From Acidobacteriota bacterium (GTDB lineage Bacteria > Acidobacteriota > Thermoanaerobaculia > UBA5066), in contig JAKOVQ010000017.1 of assembly GCA_029781975.1 (NCBI GenBank), positions 318,074 through 382,073 of the forward strand: 64,000 bases of DNA, given 5' to 3'. Below the pieces are notes generated by a model. That model saw only the letters and a program-made list of their open reading frames with translations. It did no database searches and was not told the origin of the DNA. A program made the position numbers and the translations under genes. Shown here piece by piece: positions 41,280 to 50,270 of this stretch (the stretch's first letter is position 1; every line of letters begins with the position of its first letter).

Positions 41280-42404
41280 CTACCAGCGGAGGATCGCGGC
41301 TGCGGCGGCCCCCATCGGCATCCGCGCGACCGGGATCTCGAAGACGTCCCCGCCCCGGGCCAGGACGGCCTCGGTCAGGTCGTCCAGGACGTCGTCGTCG
41401 AACGCCCCGACCTGCTGGCCGTGCAGGAGCACGTCGCCCGTCCGGTCGTCCATCCTGCCGAAGAGGAGCTTCCCCTCCTGGACCAGGAGCTTCCGGACCC
41501 GCCCGTGGACGGCCGCGGCCGAGACGCGCGTCAGGACGTCGGTCGCGAGTCCCGACTTCGCCGCCCGCTCGTACTCGCCCAGGACGGCGTCCTCCTCCGC
41601 CTTGAAGTGCTCCCGCGCGACGGGCCACGCTTTGGCGTGCAGCTCCTCCAGGCTCCCGCCGTCGAAGCTCCCCTCGACGCCGGAGGCCGCCAGGTCGGGG
41701 TGCCGCGAAACCTCGCGGTAGATCGGGAAGTAGTAGGCCGGGCCTGCCAGGACGAGCGGGATCCGATCCTCGCGCACCCTCTCGCAGAGGGCGCGGTCGA
41801 GGGCGCGGAAGAAGCGGAGGAGCTCGTCCTTGCGGTCCTCCGTCGGGGCGCCCCGACCGTGAAAGACGAGCCCGCCTCCCGCGCTGTGCGCCTGGAGGCC
41901 GCTGTCGCGCTCCTCGAGCCCCAGCGCCTCGCGGAGCGACCTCGGGACGCGGCGCAGGTCGACGGGCCCCAGACCCCACGGCGTCCCCGAGCAGAGGGTC
42001 ACGTTCTTCTGGCTGAGGGAGAGGAGGTGGTACCGCCTGTTGGCCTTGAGGAAGCCGAGGAGCGGCCGGACGTGGAAGCTGTCGGCGACGACGGCCAGCT
42101 CCGGGAGCGGCATCGGGAGCCTGTGCACCGCCGAGAAACCGGGGGCGGCGAAGACCGCCAGCCCGTCCAGCTGGTCCCGCCAGAAGGCGGCGTCGGAGAG
42201 GGCCTCCACCGGGCGGAGGACCTCGTCCGCCGTGGCCTTCGAATGCGATTCCGAGAGGAGCCCGCGGGCCGTCCTCAGGAGGTTCTTGAAGCGGATCGCG
42301 TCCTGGAGGTTGTCGGGGCCGTGGCGGTGCGTCGGGAGAAGGATCGTGACGCGCGGCTTCGGATGCGGGCCGAGCAGCTGGAGGAAGTCGTCGCGGGTGA
42401 GCAT
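41280..42404 (-). CDS. Bacterial archaeo-eukaryotic release factor family (baeRF) protein
   Basis: The 374-residue product matches the baeRF group of eRF1-like proteins. It starts with LLGPHPKPRVTILLPTHRHGPDNLQDAIRF, a middle domain contains LAVVADSFHVRPLLGFL and YHLLSLSQKNVTL, and it ends with the eRF1 domain 3-like RGGDVFEIPVARMPMGAAAAAILRW. Family members have recently been linked to ribosome hibernation or rescue rather than normal termination; this is known for relatives and not shown here. The GGQ loop of true release factors is not visible. A good ribosome site (GAGGAGGGGAC) precedes the ATG. Confidence 0.8.
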   Translation of the reverse strand: MLTRDDFLQLLGPHPKPRVTILLPTHRHGPDNLQDAIRFKNLLRTARGLLSESHSKATADEVLRPVEALSDAAFWRDQLDGLAVFAAPGFSAVHRLPMPLPELAVVADSFHVRPLLGFLKANRRYHLLSLSQKNVTLCSGTPWGLGPVDLRRVPRSLREALGLEERDSGLQAHSAGGGLVFHGRGAPTEDRKDELLRFFRALDRALCERVREDRIPLVLAGPAYYFPIYREVSRHPDLAASGVEGSFDGGSLEELHAKAWPVAREHFKAEEDAVLGEYERAAKSGLATDVLTRVSAAAVHGRVRKLLVQEGKLLFGRMDDRTGDVLLHGQQVGAFDDDVLDDLTEAVLARGGDVFEIPVARMPMGAAAAAILRW

Positions 42405-42572
42405 GTCCCCTCCTCGGTCCGGGACACGCCCTCCGCCCCGTGTCGGGCGAAGAGCCGACGGGGGTCCCGGAAGGACAGCCTACCACCGGCCCCTCGGGCG
42501 AGGGAGGACCTTCCTCTTCCGACCGCGATCGCTCGGAGGGCGCCGCGGTCCCCGGCCTGCTGCCTGCCGCGC

Positions 42573-45500
42573 TCAGCGCGTCATCGGCACGTAGCTCCCG
42601 TCCGAGGAGGCGTTGTCGTTGAGGACGCCGTAGGCGACGAAGCGCGAGGCGCCGGAGATCCGCTCGACCTTCGCGTACCCGGCCGACGCTCCGAGCGGGT
42701 CGAGCGGCCGCCCGAGCTGGCGCCACGCGCCGGGGGCGAGGGTCAGGTCGACGGGCGATCCGAGCGCCGCCCCGGCCGGCGAGAAGAAGGTGACGCGCAC
42801 GACGATCGCGTCCGACGCGTCTCCCCTGTTCACCACGGCGAGGTTCGACCGCTGCGCGGCCCCCTCCTGGAGGCCGTGGACGAAGACGGTCCCGTCGGCG
42901 GAATCGCCGGCCGTCAGCCCCGGGTAGTAGAGGCCGTAGCTCCCGGCGGGAGAGAGCGGGACGAAGGTCCGCGCGCCGACCGCCAGGCTCGACGCCGGCG
43001 TCCCGGAGGGCGGCCGGACGAGGAGCGACCCGGCGACGTCCCTCCCGTCGCTCTCGATCGGGAGGGTCGCCCGGAGGAACCCGATCGCGTCGGGGACGAT
43101 CCGCTGCTCCCCCGGGGCGAGCGTGAGCGCGACGCTCCCCGAGCCGCTCCCGAAGCCGGGCCCCGCGGTGTAGACGAGCGAGAGAGGAAGCGGCGAGGAG
43201 GTCAGGTTCGCCAGCGTCAGCTCGGTCCGGAAACGGGCGCCGAGCCCCTTCACGTCGAGGACGACGGGGACGAGCCGCTCGCCTCCCGTCGGGTCGCCGC
43301 CGAGGAGGGGCGGGACAAAGGAGCCGTCGGAGGTGACGGCGTCGTTGAGGACCGCGTAGGCCGTGAAGGGAGACGTCCCGGAGACCCGCGTCACCACGGC
43401 GCGCCCCGACGAGGCCTTCCCGGCGAGCGGCTGGTCGACCTGCGCCCAGCCCCACGCGGGGAGAGAGACGTCGGGCAGGATGCCGAGGTCCTCGCCGGCG
43501 GGACCCTGGAGGGCGATCCGGAGGACGACCGGGTCCGCTCCGGCGTTGACCACCGCGACGTTGGAGCGCTGCGATTCGTTCTGCTGGAGGCCGACGAGGG
43601 TCGCCTCGCCTTCGGTCGTCCCCGCCGCCGCGTAGAAGAGCCCGAACGTCCCCGCGCCGCCGGCCGGGTCGGCCGTGTAGGTCCGCGCCCCCGCGAAGGC
43701 ACCGGAGGTGACGCCGCCGAACGTGACGAGAAGGGTCCCCACCTGGGGCGTTCCGTCCGACGGGATCGCGAGCCCCTGGCCGCGGAGCCAGTCGAGGACG
43801 TGCGGGACGATCCGCTGCTCGCCGGGCGCCAGGGTGAGCCGCGCGAATCCGCTCCCGCTGCCGCGCGAGGCGGTGTAGGCGAGGAGGACGTCGGTCGGCG
43901 AGGCGGCACGCGAGGCCAGGGTCACCTCGGAGGTGTAGTGGCTCCCGCCGACACCGGCCGTGTCGAGGACAACCGGGAGGAGGAGGCTCGTTCCGGTCAG
44001 CGTCGGCGCGGTCACGGTGACCGCGACCGCTGTGCTGGCCGAGGCGCCGAGCGGGTCGGCGGCGGTCAGCGTCGCCGTGTAGGTGCCGGGCCGCGCGTAG
44101 GCGTGCGGCGCGGGGCTGGCGCCCGTTCCCGTCGTCCCGTCGCCGAAGTCCCAGGTCAGCGTGACCGTCCCCCCCTCGGGGTCGGTCCCCGTCCCCGCGA
44201 AGGGGATCGCCACGCCCGCCTCGACCGACGCGCCCGCCGCCGGAGCCGTGATCGAGGCCGTCGGGGGCTGGTTCGCCAGCGCCGCCGGCGTGACCGCGGC
44301 GAAGAGGACGTCCGGGTTCGCCGGGCTGTCGTCGAGCCACGAGAAGAGGAGCCGCCCGTCCGGGGCGACGCTCACCCCCGACCGCCCGGAGCCCCCGACC
44401 CCCTCGACGGGGTTCGCGGCGCTCCCGCAGAGGCCCAGGTCGGCGGAGAGGTTGACCGGGGCCGTCCAGGTCGCGCCGCCGTCCGTGGACCGGACGGCGA
44501 AGACGTCGGTCTGCGCGTTGCCGGTGTCGTCCTCCCAGACGACCGTCGCGGCGCCGTCCGGTCCGACGCCGACCGACGGGAAGTACGACTGTCCGTCGTT
44601 CACGGAGACGTCGATGGTCGGCTGGAAGGTCGCGCCGCCGTCGGTGGAGCGCGACACGACCACCTCGCGGTCGTAGGTCAGGTCCGCGTTGACGTAGCGG
44701 TAATAGAGCGCGATCCAGAGCGAGTCGTCGGGTCCGATCGCCAGGTCGGGAGCGAAGGCGTTGATGGTCGACGGGTTGGTCAGCGAGACGGGGTCCGCGA
44801 ACTTACGTCCGTCCCGGGCGACGGCGAATCCGATCGCCGAGGCGATCCCGCCCACGTACGAGGCCTGCTGCGTGTAGGCGAGGTAGGCCACGCCCTTCGA
44901 GTCGAAGACGACGCTCGGCCGGGTGATCCCGCCGGTCGTCTGCTCGTTCAGCGTCTGGGGAGCGTCGAACGTGGCCCCGCCGTCCGTGGAGCGGACCGAC
45001 TCGATGTTCGGGACGCCGGGGGCGCCGTCGAGGTAGACCACGAGGACGTTCCCGGACTTGTCGATCGCCACGGCCGGGAAGAAGGCCGACTGGTCCGTCG
45101 GCGAGGCGGCGACCGCGGGCGAGAAGGTCGCGCCCCCGTCGGTGGAGCGGGCGACGAAGAGGCGGTCGGTGGTGTCGCCGGTCGCCCGCCCCGTCCAGGC
45201 CGCCACGACCCGCCCGGCGGAATCCGCCGCGACGACGGTATCGGTTCCGGTCGCTCCGGCCGCGGTCAGCCGCAGGGGGGCGGAGAAGGTGACGCCTCCG
45301 TCGGTCGAGCGCCGGTAGAAGACCTCGTTGCCCAGGACCGCCGCCGAGTCGTCCTCGTAGACGAGGTGGAGCCGCCCGGCGGCGTCGGCCTTCACTCCGG
45401 CCGAGCCGGTGAGGCCGCGCGTCGAGGTAAGGTTCACGGAAAGGGGGATCGCCCGGCCGGGGTCGACCACGCCGAGCCAGACGGTCGTGGAGCGGCTCGT

Positions 45501-47336
45501 GCCGTCGGCGGCGCGGGCCGTCACAGTCAGGTGGTAGTCGCCCGGCGCGGTCCGGGGAGAGACGCCGACCGTGAGGCGGGCGGTGCCGCCCGCCGCGACG
45601 GTCCCCGTGTCGAACGACGCGGAGATGCCCTCGACGGCCGGGGCGACCGACAGGGAGAGCTCGCCGGCGAACCCGTTCACCGCGAACGTCCGGAGGTCGA
45701 CCGAGGCCGAGGCGCCCGCGCGGACCGGGAGCCACGTCGAGAGAGAGGAGACCCCGAAGTCGGGAGCCCCCGGGTCGAGGCTGGCCGGGAACGGCGCGAA
45801 GTAGACGTCGGGGTCGCTCCCCCGCTCGTCGCTCCAGCTGACGTAGAACGTCCCCGCGTCGTACGCGAGGCCGTCGTAGTCCCCGTGGTAGCCGGTCGAG
45901 TAGGCCCGGTCGACGGGGCCGTAGACCCAGCTCGTGTCGGTGACGCGGACGTTCGGGCCCCACGTCCGGCCCCCGTCGCGGGAGAGGGCGGCGTAGACGT
46001 CGGTCAGCGCGTCGTTCGCCGGGTCGTTCCTCCGGTCCGTCCACCTCAGGGCGACCGTCCCGTCGGGTGACGCGGCGATCGCCGGAAAGGCCTGGGAGGT
46101 GTCCGTCGCGTCGTCGTTGACCTTCACCGGCGCGGAGAACGTCGCCCCCGAGTCGGACGACCGGGCGTACCAGACGTCGGAGCGGTCGGCCGTCGACGAG
46201 GCGGCCGGGGCCGCCCAGGCGACGTGGACCCCGCCGGTACCGTCCGCGGCGAGCGTCGGGTAGCTGGTGGCGCGGACGCCGCCCCCGCCGGTGAGGAGCG
46301 AGAGCGGGGGAAAGGTGGCGACGGCCACCGCCTTCGCGAACGTGGCGCCGCCGTCGGTCGAGCGCCGGACGAAGATGCCGTCGGGCGAGAGGTGGCCGTC
46401 CTCCCAGGCGACGTAGACGTCGCCGTTCGGCGCCACGGCGATGGTGGAGTTCTGCACCCCCACCTTGTCGACGGGCGTCAGGGCGCCGGGCGACGACCAG
46501 GTCGCCCCCCCGTCCGTCGACCGCGAGAAGAGGATGAACGTCTCGCCCGTCTGCGCGAAGTAGGTCCAGGAGAGGTAGACGTTCCCCTTGAACTTCGAGG
46601 TCCCCGCGTCGACGGCGAGCCACGGCTTGTCCTGGACCTGGTTGTAGTCCGCCACGCTCGCCGCGGCGTTGACGGGCGCGCCGAAGGTGGCGCCGCCGTC
46701 GGTCGACTTCGAGACGCCGATCGACGACACCTGCCCGCCGGCGACGACCGTCAGCGTGGAGTAGTAGACCTCCCCGTTCGGGCCGAAGGCGACGACGGGA
46801 TCGCCCGCCGTGAAGCCGTCCCCCGGGTCGGGGATCCGACGGTGGATGAACGAGGCCCCGGCGTCGGTCGAGAAAGCGTAGCCCGAATAGCTCGAGCTGG
46901 CGTCGTTGAACCCGACGACGATGCGCGGGCCCCGGACCGCGATCGACGACTCGCTGTTCGTGTGTCCCACCTCGTCCTGGGTCGGGTCGTTGACCCGGAC
47001 GTTCTGCCTCGGCAGCGGAGGCCCGGAGGAGAAGGCCTCCGGAGCCGGCGCGGGCCGGGCGGCCGGAGGCACGGAAGCGGGCGGAGCGGGAGCGAGGCCG
47101 TTCAGGGCGCGGGCGACGCGCTGGCCGCCGCCGGAGAGCCGCCGGTAGGTGCCGGGGGAGAGGAGCCAGGACCTGTCGGGCGCGCCGTTCGCCCGGAGGG
47201 CGGGACGGGCGGCTCCAGGGACGAGCCCCCCCTCGTGGCTCGGGGGCGCGGGGCGCTCCGGGCTGGCCGCCGGGGCCGGCTGGGCGAGGAGGAACGCGAG
47301 AGGCGCGAGGACGAGCGAGACGGTCGATCGAATCAT
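42573..47336 (-). CDS. Giant secreted BNR/sialidase-like propeller protein with PKD domain and repeated C-terminal modules
   Basis: The 1587-residue exported protein has a signal peptide (1-23). About eleven Asp-box motifs of the form RSTDGGATF/W (for example KSTDGGATF, RSSDSGATF, LSRDGGRTW) mark two sialidase-fold propellers (about 110-500 and 620-1000). A beta sandwich lies between them, and a PKD domain follows (about 1020-1110; TWDFGDGTTG, ARPGTYTATLTAAD). The last 470 residues are two copies of a unit of about 235 residues (PVVLDxxGxGxxxxxELTLAN, then QRSNxAVVN ending VLNDxxxSDGSFVP). Catalytic residues of true sialidases are not apparent. It probably binds or degrades extracellular glycans. 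Confidence 0.82.
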   Translation of the reverse strand: MIRSTVSLVLAPLAFLLAQPAPAASPERPAPPSHEGGLVPGAARPALRANGAPDRSWLLSPGTYRRLSGGGQRVARALNGLAPAPPASVPPAARPAPAPEAFSSGPPLPRQNVRVNDPTQDEVGHTNSESSIAVRGPRIVVGFNDASSSYSGYAFSTDAGASFIHRRIPDPGDGFTAGDPVVAFGPNGEVYYSTLTVVAGGQVSSIGVSKSTDGGATFGAPVNAAASVADYNQVQDKPWLAVDAGTSKFKGNVYLSWTYFAQTGETFILFSRSTDGGATWSSPGALTPVDKVGVQNSTIAVAPNGDVYVAWEDGHLSPDGIFVRRSTDGGATFAKAVAVATFPPLSLLTGGGGVRATSYPTLAADGTGGVHVAWAAPAASSTADRSDVWYARSSDSGATFSAPVKVNDDATDTSQAFPAIAASPDGTVALRWTDRRNDPANDALTDVYAALSRDGGRTWGPNVRVTDTSWVYGPVDRAYSTGYHGDYDGLAYDAGTFYVSWSDERGSDPDVYFAPFPASLDPGAPDFGVSSLSTWLPVRAGASASVDLRTFAVNGFAGELSLSVAPAVEGISASFDTGTVAAGGTARLTVGVSPRTAPGDYHLTVTARAADGTSRSTTVWLGVVDPGRAIPLSVNLTSTRGLTGSAGVKADAAGRLHLVYEDDSAAVLGNEVFYRRSTDGGVTFSAPLRLTAAGATGTDTVVAADSAGRVVAAWTGRATGDTTDRLFVARSTDGGATFSPAVAASPTDQSAFFPAVAIDKSGNVLVVYLDGAPGVPNIESVRSTDGGATFDAPQTLNEQTTGGITRPSVVFDSKGVAYLAYTQQASYVGGIASAIGFAVARDGRKFADPVSLTNPSTINAFAPDLAIGPDDSLWIALYYRYVNADLTYDREVVVSRSTDGGATFQPTIDVSVNDGQSYFPSVGVGPDGAATVVWEDDTGNAQTDVFAVRSTDGGATWTAPVNLSADLGLCGSAANPVEGVGGSGRSGVSVAPDGRLLFSWLDDSPANPDVLFAAVTPAALANQPPTASITAPAAGASVEAGVAIPFAGTGTDPEGGTVTLTWDFGDGTTGTGASPAPHAYARPGTYTATLTAADPLGASASTAVAVTVTAPTLTGTSLLLPVVLDTAGVGGSHYTSEVTLASRAASPTDVLLAYTASRGSGSGFARLTLAPGEQRIVPHVLDWLRGQGLAIPSDGTPQVGTLLVTFGGVTSGAFAGARTYTADPAGGAGTFGLFYAAAGTTEGEATLVGLQQNESQRSNVAVVNAGADPVVLRIALQGPAGEDLGILPDVSLPAWGWAQVDQPLAGKASSGRAVVTRVSGTSPFTAYAVLNDAVTSDGSFVPPLLGGDPTGGERLVPVVLDVKGLGARFRTELTLANLTSSPLPLSLVYTAGPGFGSGSGSVALTLAPGEQRIVPDAIGFLRATLPIESDGRDVAGSLLVRPPSGTPASSLAVGARTFVPLSPAGSYGLYYPGLTAGDSADGTVFVHGLQEGAAQRSNLAVVNRGDASDAIVVRVTFFSPAGAALGSPVDLTLAPGAWRQLGRPLDPLGASAGYAKVERISGASRFVAYGVLNDNASSDGSYVPMTR

Positions 47337-47447
47337 CGGATCTCCATGCGGACGGCGGACCGGCACCCCGGCCCGCCCGGCGGGCTACGGTACACGGACG
47401 CGGGACCGGGCGGGAGGGTTGGCGTCGGGCGGGGGCCCCGGCTCCCC

Positions 47448-47453
47448 TACACT
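47448..47453 (+). promoter_or_regulatory. -10-like hexamer, possible leaderless promoter of the iminopeptidase-like gene
   Basis: TACACT ends six bases before the ATG at 47460, placing the transcription start at the start codon. No ribosome site is present between them. Confidence 0.4.
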
Positions 47454-47459
47454 TGGGCC

Positions 47460-48539
47460 ATGCGACCTGCCGTCCTCCTCCCGCTCGTCTTCGCCGCTGC
47501 CTCGGCCGCTGCCTCGGCCGCCGCCTCGACCTCCGGCTCGCTCTCGGCGTCGCCCGCTGCCACCCCGGCCGCCCCGGCCGCGCCCGCGAAGCCGGCCTCG
47601 GCCGTGCTGAAGGTCGAGGAGGGGTACGTGGATGCCGGCAAGGGGGTCCTGATCTACTGGAAGGCGTTCGGCGAGGGGACGCCCCTCCTGATCCTCCACG
47701 GGGGCCCCGGGGCCTCGCACGACTACCTCCTCCCCGGCCTCGCCCCTCTGGCCCGGCACCACCGCCTCGTCTTCATCGACGAGAGGGGGTCGGGCCGCTC
47801 GCCGCGGCTCGACGACCCGAAGCTCTACACCCTCGCGAGCATGGCCGACGACGTCGAGGCGGTCCGCCTCGCGCTCCGCCTCGGGAAGGTCCACCTCATG
47901 GGGCACTCCTGCGGGGGGAACATCGCGCTGGCGTACGCGCTGAAGTACCCGGGGAGCCTCCTGTCCCTCCACCTCGCCTCGACGTTCGCCTCGACGCGCA
48001 AGATGAACGAGGCGCTGGCGCGGATCAAGGCGGCGATGCCGGCGGAGTCGAGGAAGCGCCTCGACGAGCTGGAGGCCGCGGGCCTCTTCGGCAAGGGGAA
48101 GCCGTGGGAGCGGGGCCCCTATCCCGCCGAGTACATGACCCTCGCGTGGGGCGACGGCTACTTCCCCTACCTCTATGGCGAGAGGCCGGACCCGAACTGG
48201 GACCCGCAGGCGAACGGAGCGGGATTCTCGTGGGAGCTCTACCGCGAGATGTGGGGCGAGAAGGGGGAGTTCGTCATCTCCGGAAACCTCGCCTCCTTCG
48301 AGGTCGAGGACCGCCTCGGCGAGATCAGGGTACCGACCCTCGTCACGGTCGGAGACCACGACGAGTGCGACCCCTCGATGTCGCGCACCATGCACGAGCG
48401 GATTCCCGGCTCCCGGCTCGTCGTCTTGGCGAACGCGGGGCACATGACGTTCGTCGACCAGCCGGCGCTCTTCCTCTCCGCCGTCGACTCGTTCCTCGCG
48501 GGCGTCGACGGGAAGGCCGAGGCCCGGCAGGCGCGGTAG
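47460..48539 (+). CDS. Secreted proline iminopeptidase-like alpha/beta hydrolase (peptidase S33)
   Basis: The 359-residue product has a signal peptide (1-18) with a three-unit Ala-Ala-Ala-Ser repeat after it. The alpha/beta hydrolase domain has the family motif LHGGPGASHDY, FIDERGSGRSP, the nucleophile Ser in MGHSCGGNIALAYAL, a probable Asp in VGDHDECDP and His in NAGHMTFVD. S33 enzymes release N-terminal proline or other residues from peptides, but close relatives are esterases or epoxide hydrolases. Export suggests action on external peptides or small molecules. The start at 47460 is chosen because it opens the signal peptide; the longer upstream frame is antisense to the 1587-residue gene. 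Confidence 0.82.
   Translation: MRPAVLLPLVFAAASAAASAAASTSGSLSASPAATPAAPAAPAKPASAVLKVEEGYVDAGKGVLIYWKAFGEGTPLLILHGGPGASHDYLLPGLAPLARHHRLVFIDERGSGRSPRLDDPKLYTLASMADDVEAVRLALRLGKVHLMGHSCGGNIALAYALKYPGSLLSLHLASTFASTRKMNEALARIKAAMPAESRKRLDELEAAGLFGKGKPWERGPYPAEYMTLAWGDGYFPYLYGERPDPNWDPQANGAGFSWELYREMWGEKGEFVISGNLASFEVEDRLGEIRVPTLVTVGDHDECDPSMSRTMHERIPGSRLVVLANAGHMTFVDQPALFLSAVDSFLAGVDGKAEARQAR
47493..47528 (+). repeat. 12-nt minisatellite in the signal-peptide region
   Basis: Three 12-nt units (GCCGCTGCCTCG twice, then GCCGCCGCCTCG) encode Ala-Ala-Ala-Ser near the cleavage region. Unit changes would be in frame. Confidence 0.7.
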
Positions 48540-48567
48540 GCGGGCCCGGCCGGCGGACGCGCGCGGC

Positions 48568-50166
48568 TCAGCGCCCCAGGCCAAGGCGCCGGGCGAGGTG
48601 GTGGAGGTTCCCCCGGTGCATCCCCAGCTCGCGGGCGGCGGCGGCCCAGTTGCCGCCGTTGCGCTCCACCGCCTCGCGGATCGCCCGGCGCTGGAAGGCA
48701 TCGACCCTCTCGCGCAGCGGAAGAGGCGCGGGTCCCTCCTCCGTCCCGGAGGGCGACGGCGCTCCCTCGGGTGCCCCGCGTTCGGCGGCGCCTGCGGGAA
48801 CGACGTCGAGATGCGTGGCTTCGACGGTGAGGGGCGCTCCCGCGGCCCGCCGTGCGGACGCCCGGAGGACGGCCCGGCTGACGACGTTCGCCAGCTCGCG
48901 GACGTTCCCCGGCCAGTCGGCCGAGGCCAGGCGCTCCCGTGCCTCGTCCGTCAGGCGGAGGGGGCCGAGCCCGAGCCGGCGCCGCGCCTCGTCGGCGAAG
49001 TGCGCGGCGAGGAGGGGAATGTCCTCGCGCCGCTCGCGAAGGGGCGGGACGCGTATCGGGTAGACCGCGAGGCGGTGATAGAGGTCGGCCCGGAAGCGGC
49101 CCCGCTCCACCTCCGCGGGGAGGTCCCGGTTCGTCGCCGCGATGATCCTCACGTCCACCCGGTGGAGGCGGTCGGAGCCGACGCGCTGGACCTCCCCCTG
49201 CTGGAGGGCGCGGAGGAGCTTCGGCTGGAGCGCCAGGGGGAGCTCCCCCACCTCGTCGAGGAAGAGCGACCCGCCGTCGGCCACCTCGAACTTCCCCGCC
49301 CTGTCGCGGATCGCCCCGGTGAAAGCGCCCGCCACGTGGCCGAAGAGCTCGCTCTCGGCGACCGACTCTGGAAGCGCGGCGCAGTTGACGTGGATGAGCG
49401 CCTCCTCGCGGCGGGGGGAGCCGGAGTGGAGCTGGCGGGCGACGAGCTCCTTTCCGACGCCGGTCTCGCCCGTGATCAGGACCGAGAGGTCCGAGGCGGC
49501 CACGACCGAGATCTCGGCGAGGAGGCGACCCACGGCCGGGCTCGTCCCGACGATCACCGCGCCGCTCGTCTCGTCGGCGGCCCTCTGGAGCTCGCGGGCG
49601 ACGCGGGCTCCCCGCTCGGCCCGCCTCTCGAGGCTCTCGATCAGCGACGCGGTCCTCACCGCCGCGCCGGCGAGGGCGCCGATGTTTGCGAGGAGGCGCG
49701 GATCGAGGTCGTCGAAGGCATGCGGCTCGAGAGCGTCCGCCGTCAGGGCTCCGACCACCTCGCTCCCCACCGTCAGGACGCATCCGAGGCAGGCGTGGAT
49801 CCGCTCGAGGGCGTGCGGGTCGGCCGTGAGGAGGCCGTCGAAGGGATCGGCGAGCGTCGAGTCGGGGGGGAAGAGGACCGGCTCCGGGGACCGGAGGATC
49901 GCGTCGAGGCGGGGGTGGAGCCTCCGCGGGTAGCGGCGCTCCATCGCCTCCGGGACGAGGCCTTGCGCGGCGAGCGGGACGAGCTCGTCGCCCGAGAGGC
50001 GGAGGAGGCACGCCGCGTCGAACGGGATCACCCTCCGGACCGCCGCGAGGAGGCGTCCGTAGCGATCGTGGGCGGCGAGGGAGGCCGTCAGGTCGCGGCC
50101 GATGTCGAGGAGGACCTCGAGGGCGTCGGTGAGTTGCGATCCGGATAACCCCGTTGTCTCTTTCAC
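48568..50166 (-). CDS. norR: NorR-type sigma-54 activator of nitric oxide detoxification
   Basis: The 532-residue product has a GAF domain (about 15-175) as in NorR, where it holds the iron that senses NO, then a sigma-54 AAA+ domain (about 200-430; GETGVGKELVARQLH, GAFTGA loop, GGSLFLDEVGELP, NVRELANVVSRAVL) and a Fis-type HTH (NWAAAARELGMHRGNLHHLARRL). The order and the divergent ric-norZ genes support NorR rather than a general activator. The GTG at 50166 follows AGGGGGCG; the ORF could extend to 50238, but that would run into the divergent promoter. NO binding should release AAA+ activity and switch on the -24/-12 promoter at 50233. Confidence 0.9.
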   Translation of the reverse strand: MKETTGLSGSQLTDALEVLLDIGRDLTASLAAHDRYGRLLAAVRRVIPFDAACLLRLSGDELVPLAAQGLVPEAMERRYPRRLHPRLDAILRSPEPVLFPPDSTLADPFDGLLTADPHALERIHACLGCVLTVGSEVVGALTADALEPHAFDDLDPRLLANIGALAGAAVRTASLIESLERRAERGARVARELQRAADETSGAVIVGTSPAVGRLLAEISVVAASDLSVLITGETGVGKELVARQLHSGSPRREEALIHVNCAALPESVAESELFGHVAGAFTGAIRDRAGKFEVADGGSLFLDEVGELPLALQPKLLRALQQGEVQRVGSDRLHRVDVRIIAATNRDLPAEVERGRFRADLYHRLAVYPIRVPPLRERREDIPLLAAHFADEARRRLGLGPLRLTDEARERLASADWPGNVRELANVVSRAVLRASARRAAGAPLTVEATHLDVVPAGAAERGAPEGAPSPSGTEEGPAPLPLRERVDAFQRRAIREAVERNGGNWAAAARELGMHRGNLHHLARRLGLGR

Positions 50167-50185
50167 GACGCCCCCTGTCGTCGCG

Positions 50186-50195
50186 GTGATAACAC
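50186..50195. promoter_or_regulatory. Palindrome-like site between norR and ric, possible NorR site
   Basis: GTGATAACAC has GTG/CAC arms about 40 bp upstream of the -24 box. The published NorR core is GT-N7-AC; here the gap is one base shorter, so the assignment is tentative. Confidence 0.25.
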
Positions 50196-50232
50196 GGCCC
50201 CTCAAGTATCTGCATTTCCAAGTGTTGTCTCC

Positions 50233-50248
50233 TGGCACCCCATTGGCA
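50233..50248 (+). promoter_or_regulatory. Sigma-54 promoter of ric-norZ
   Basis: TGGCACCCCATTGGCA has a perfect -24 box and a -12 box (TGGCA) with the invariant GC at proper spacing; one -12 base differs from TTGCA. The predicted start is near 50259, leaving a 12-nt leader with GGAGG before the ric ATG at 50271. It lies opposite norR, as expected for a NorR target. Confidence 0.75.
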
Positions 50249-50270
50249 AGGCATGGGGCGGAGGCCGAAA

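Noticed and set aside
41421-46070. Very long plus-strand frame opposite the baeRF and BNR/PKD genes
   Set aside because: It is antisense across two unrelated genes with no start signal and no domain.
42573-47336. Regularly spaced near-identical DNA blocks as a CRISPR-like array
   Set aside because: They are in-frame Asp-box codons (RSTDGGATF) in a propeller protein, with variable spacing and no cas genes.
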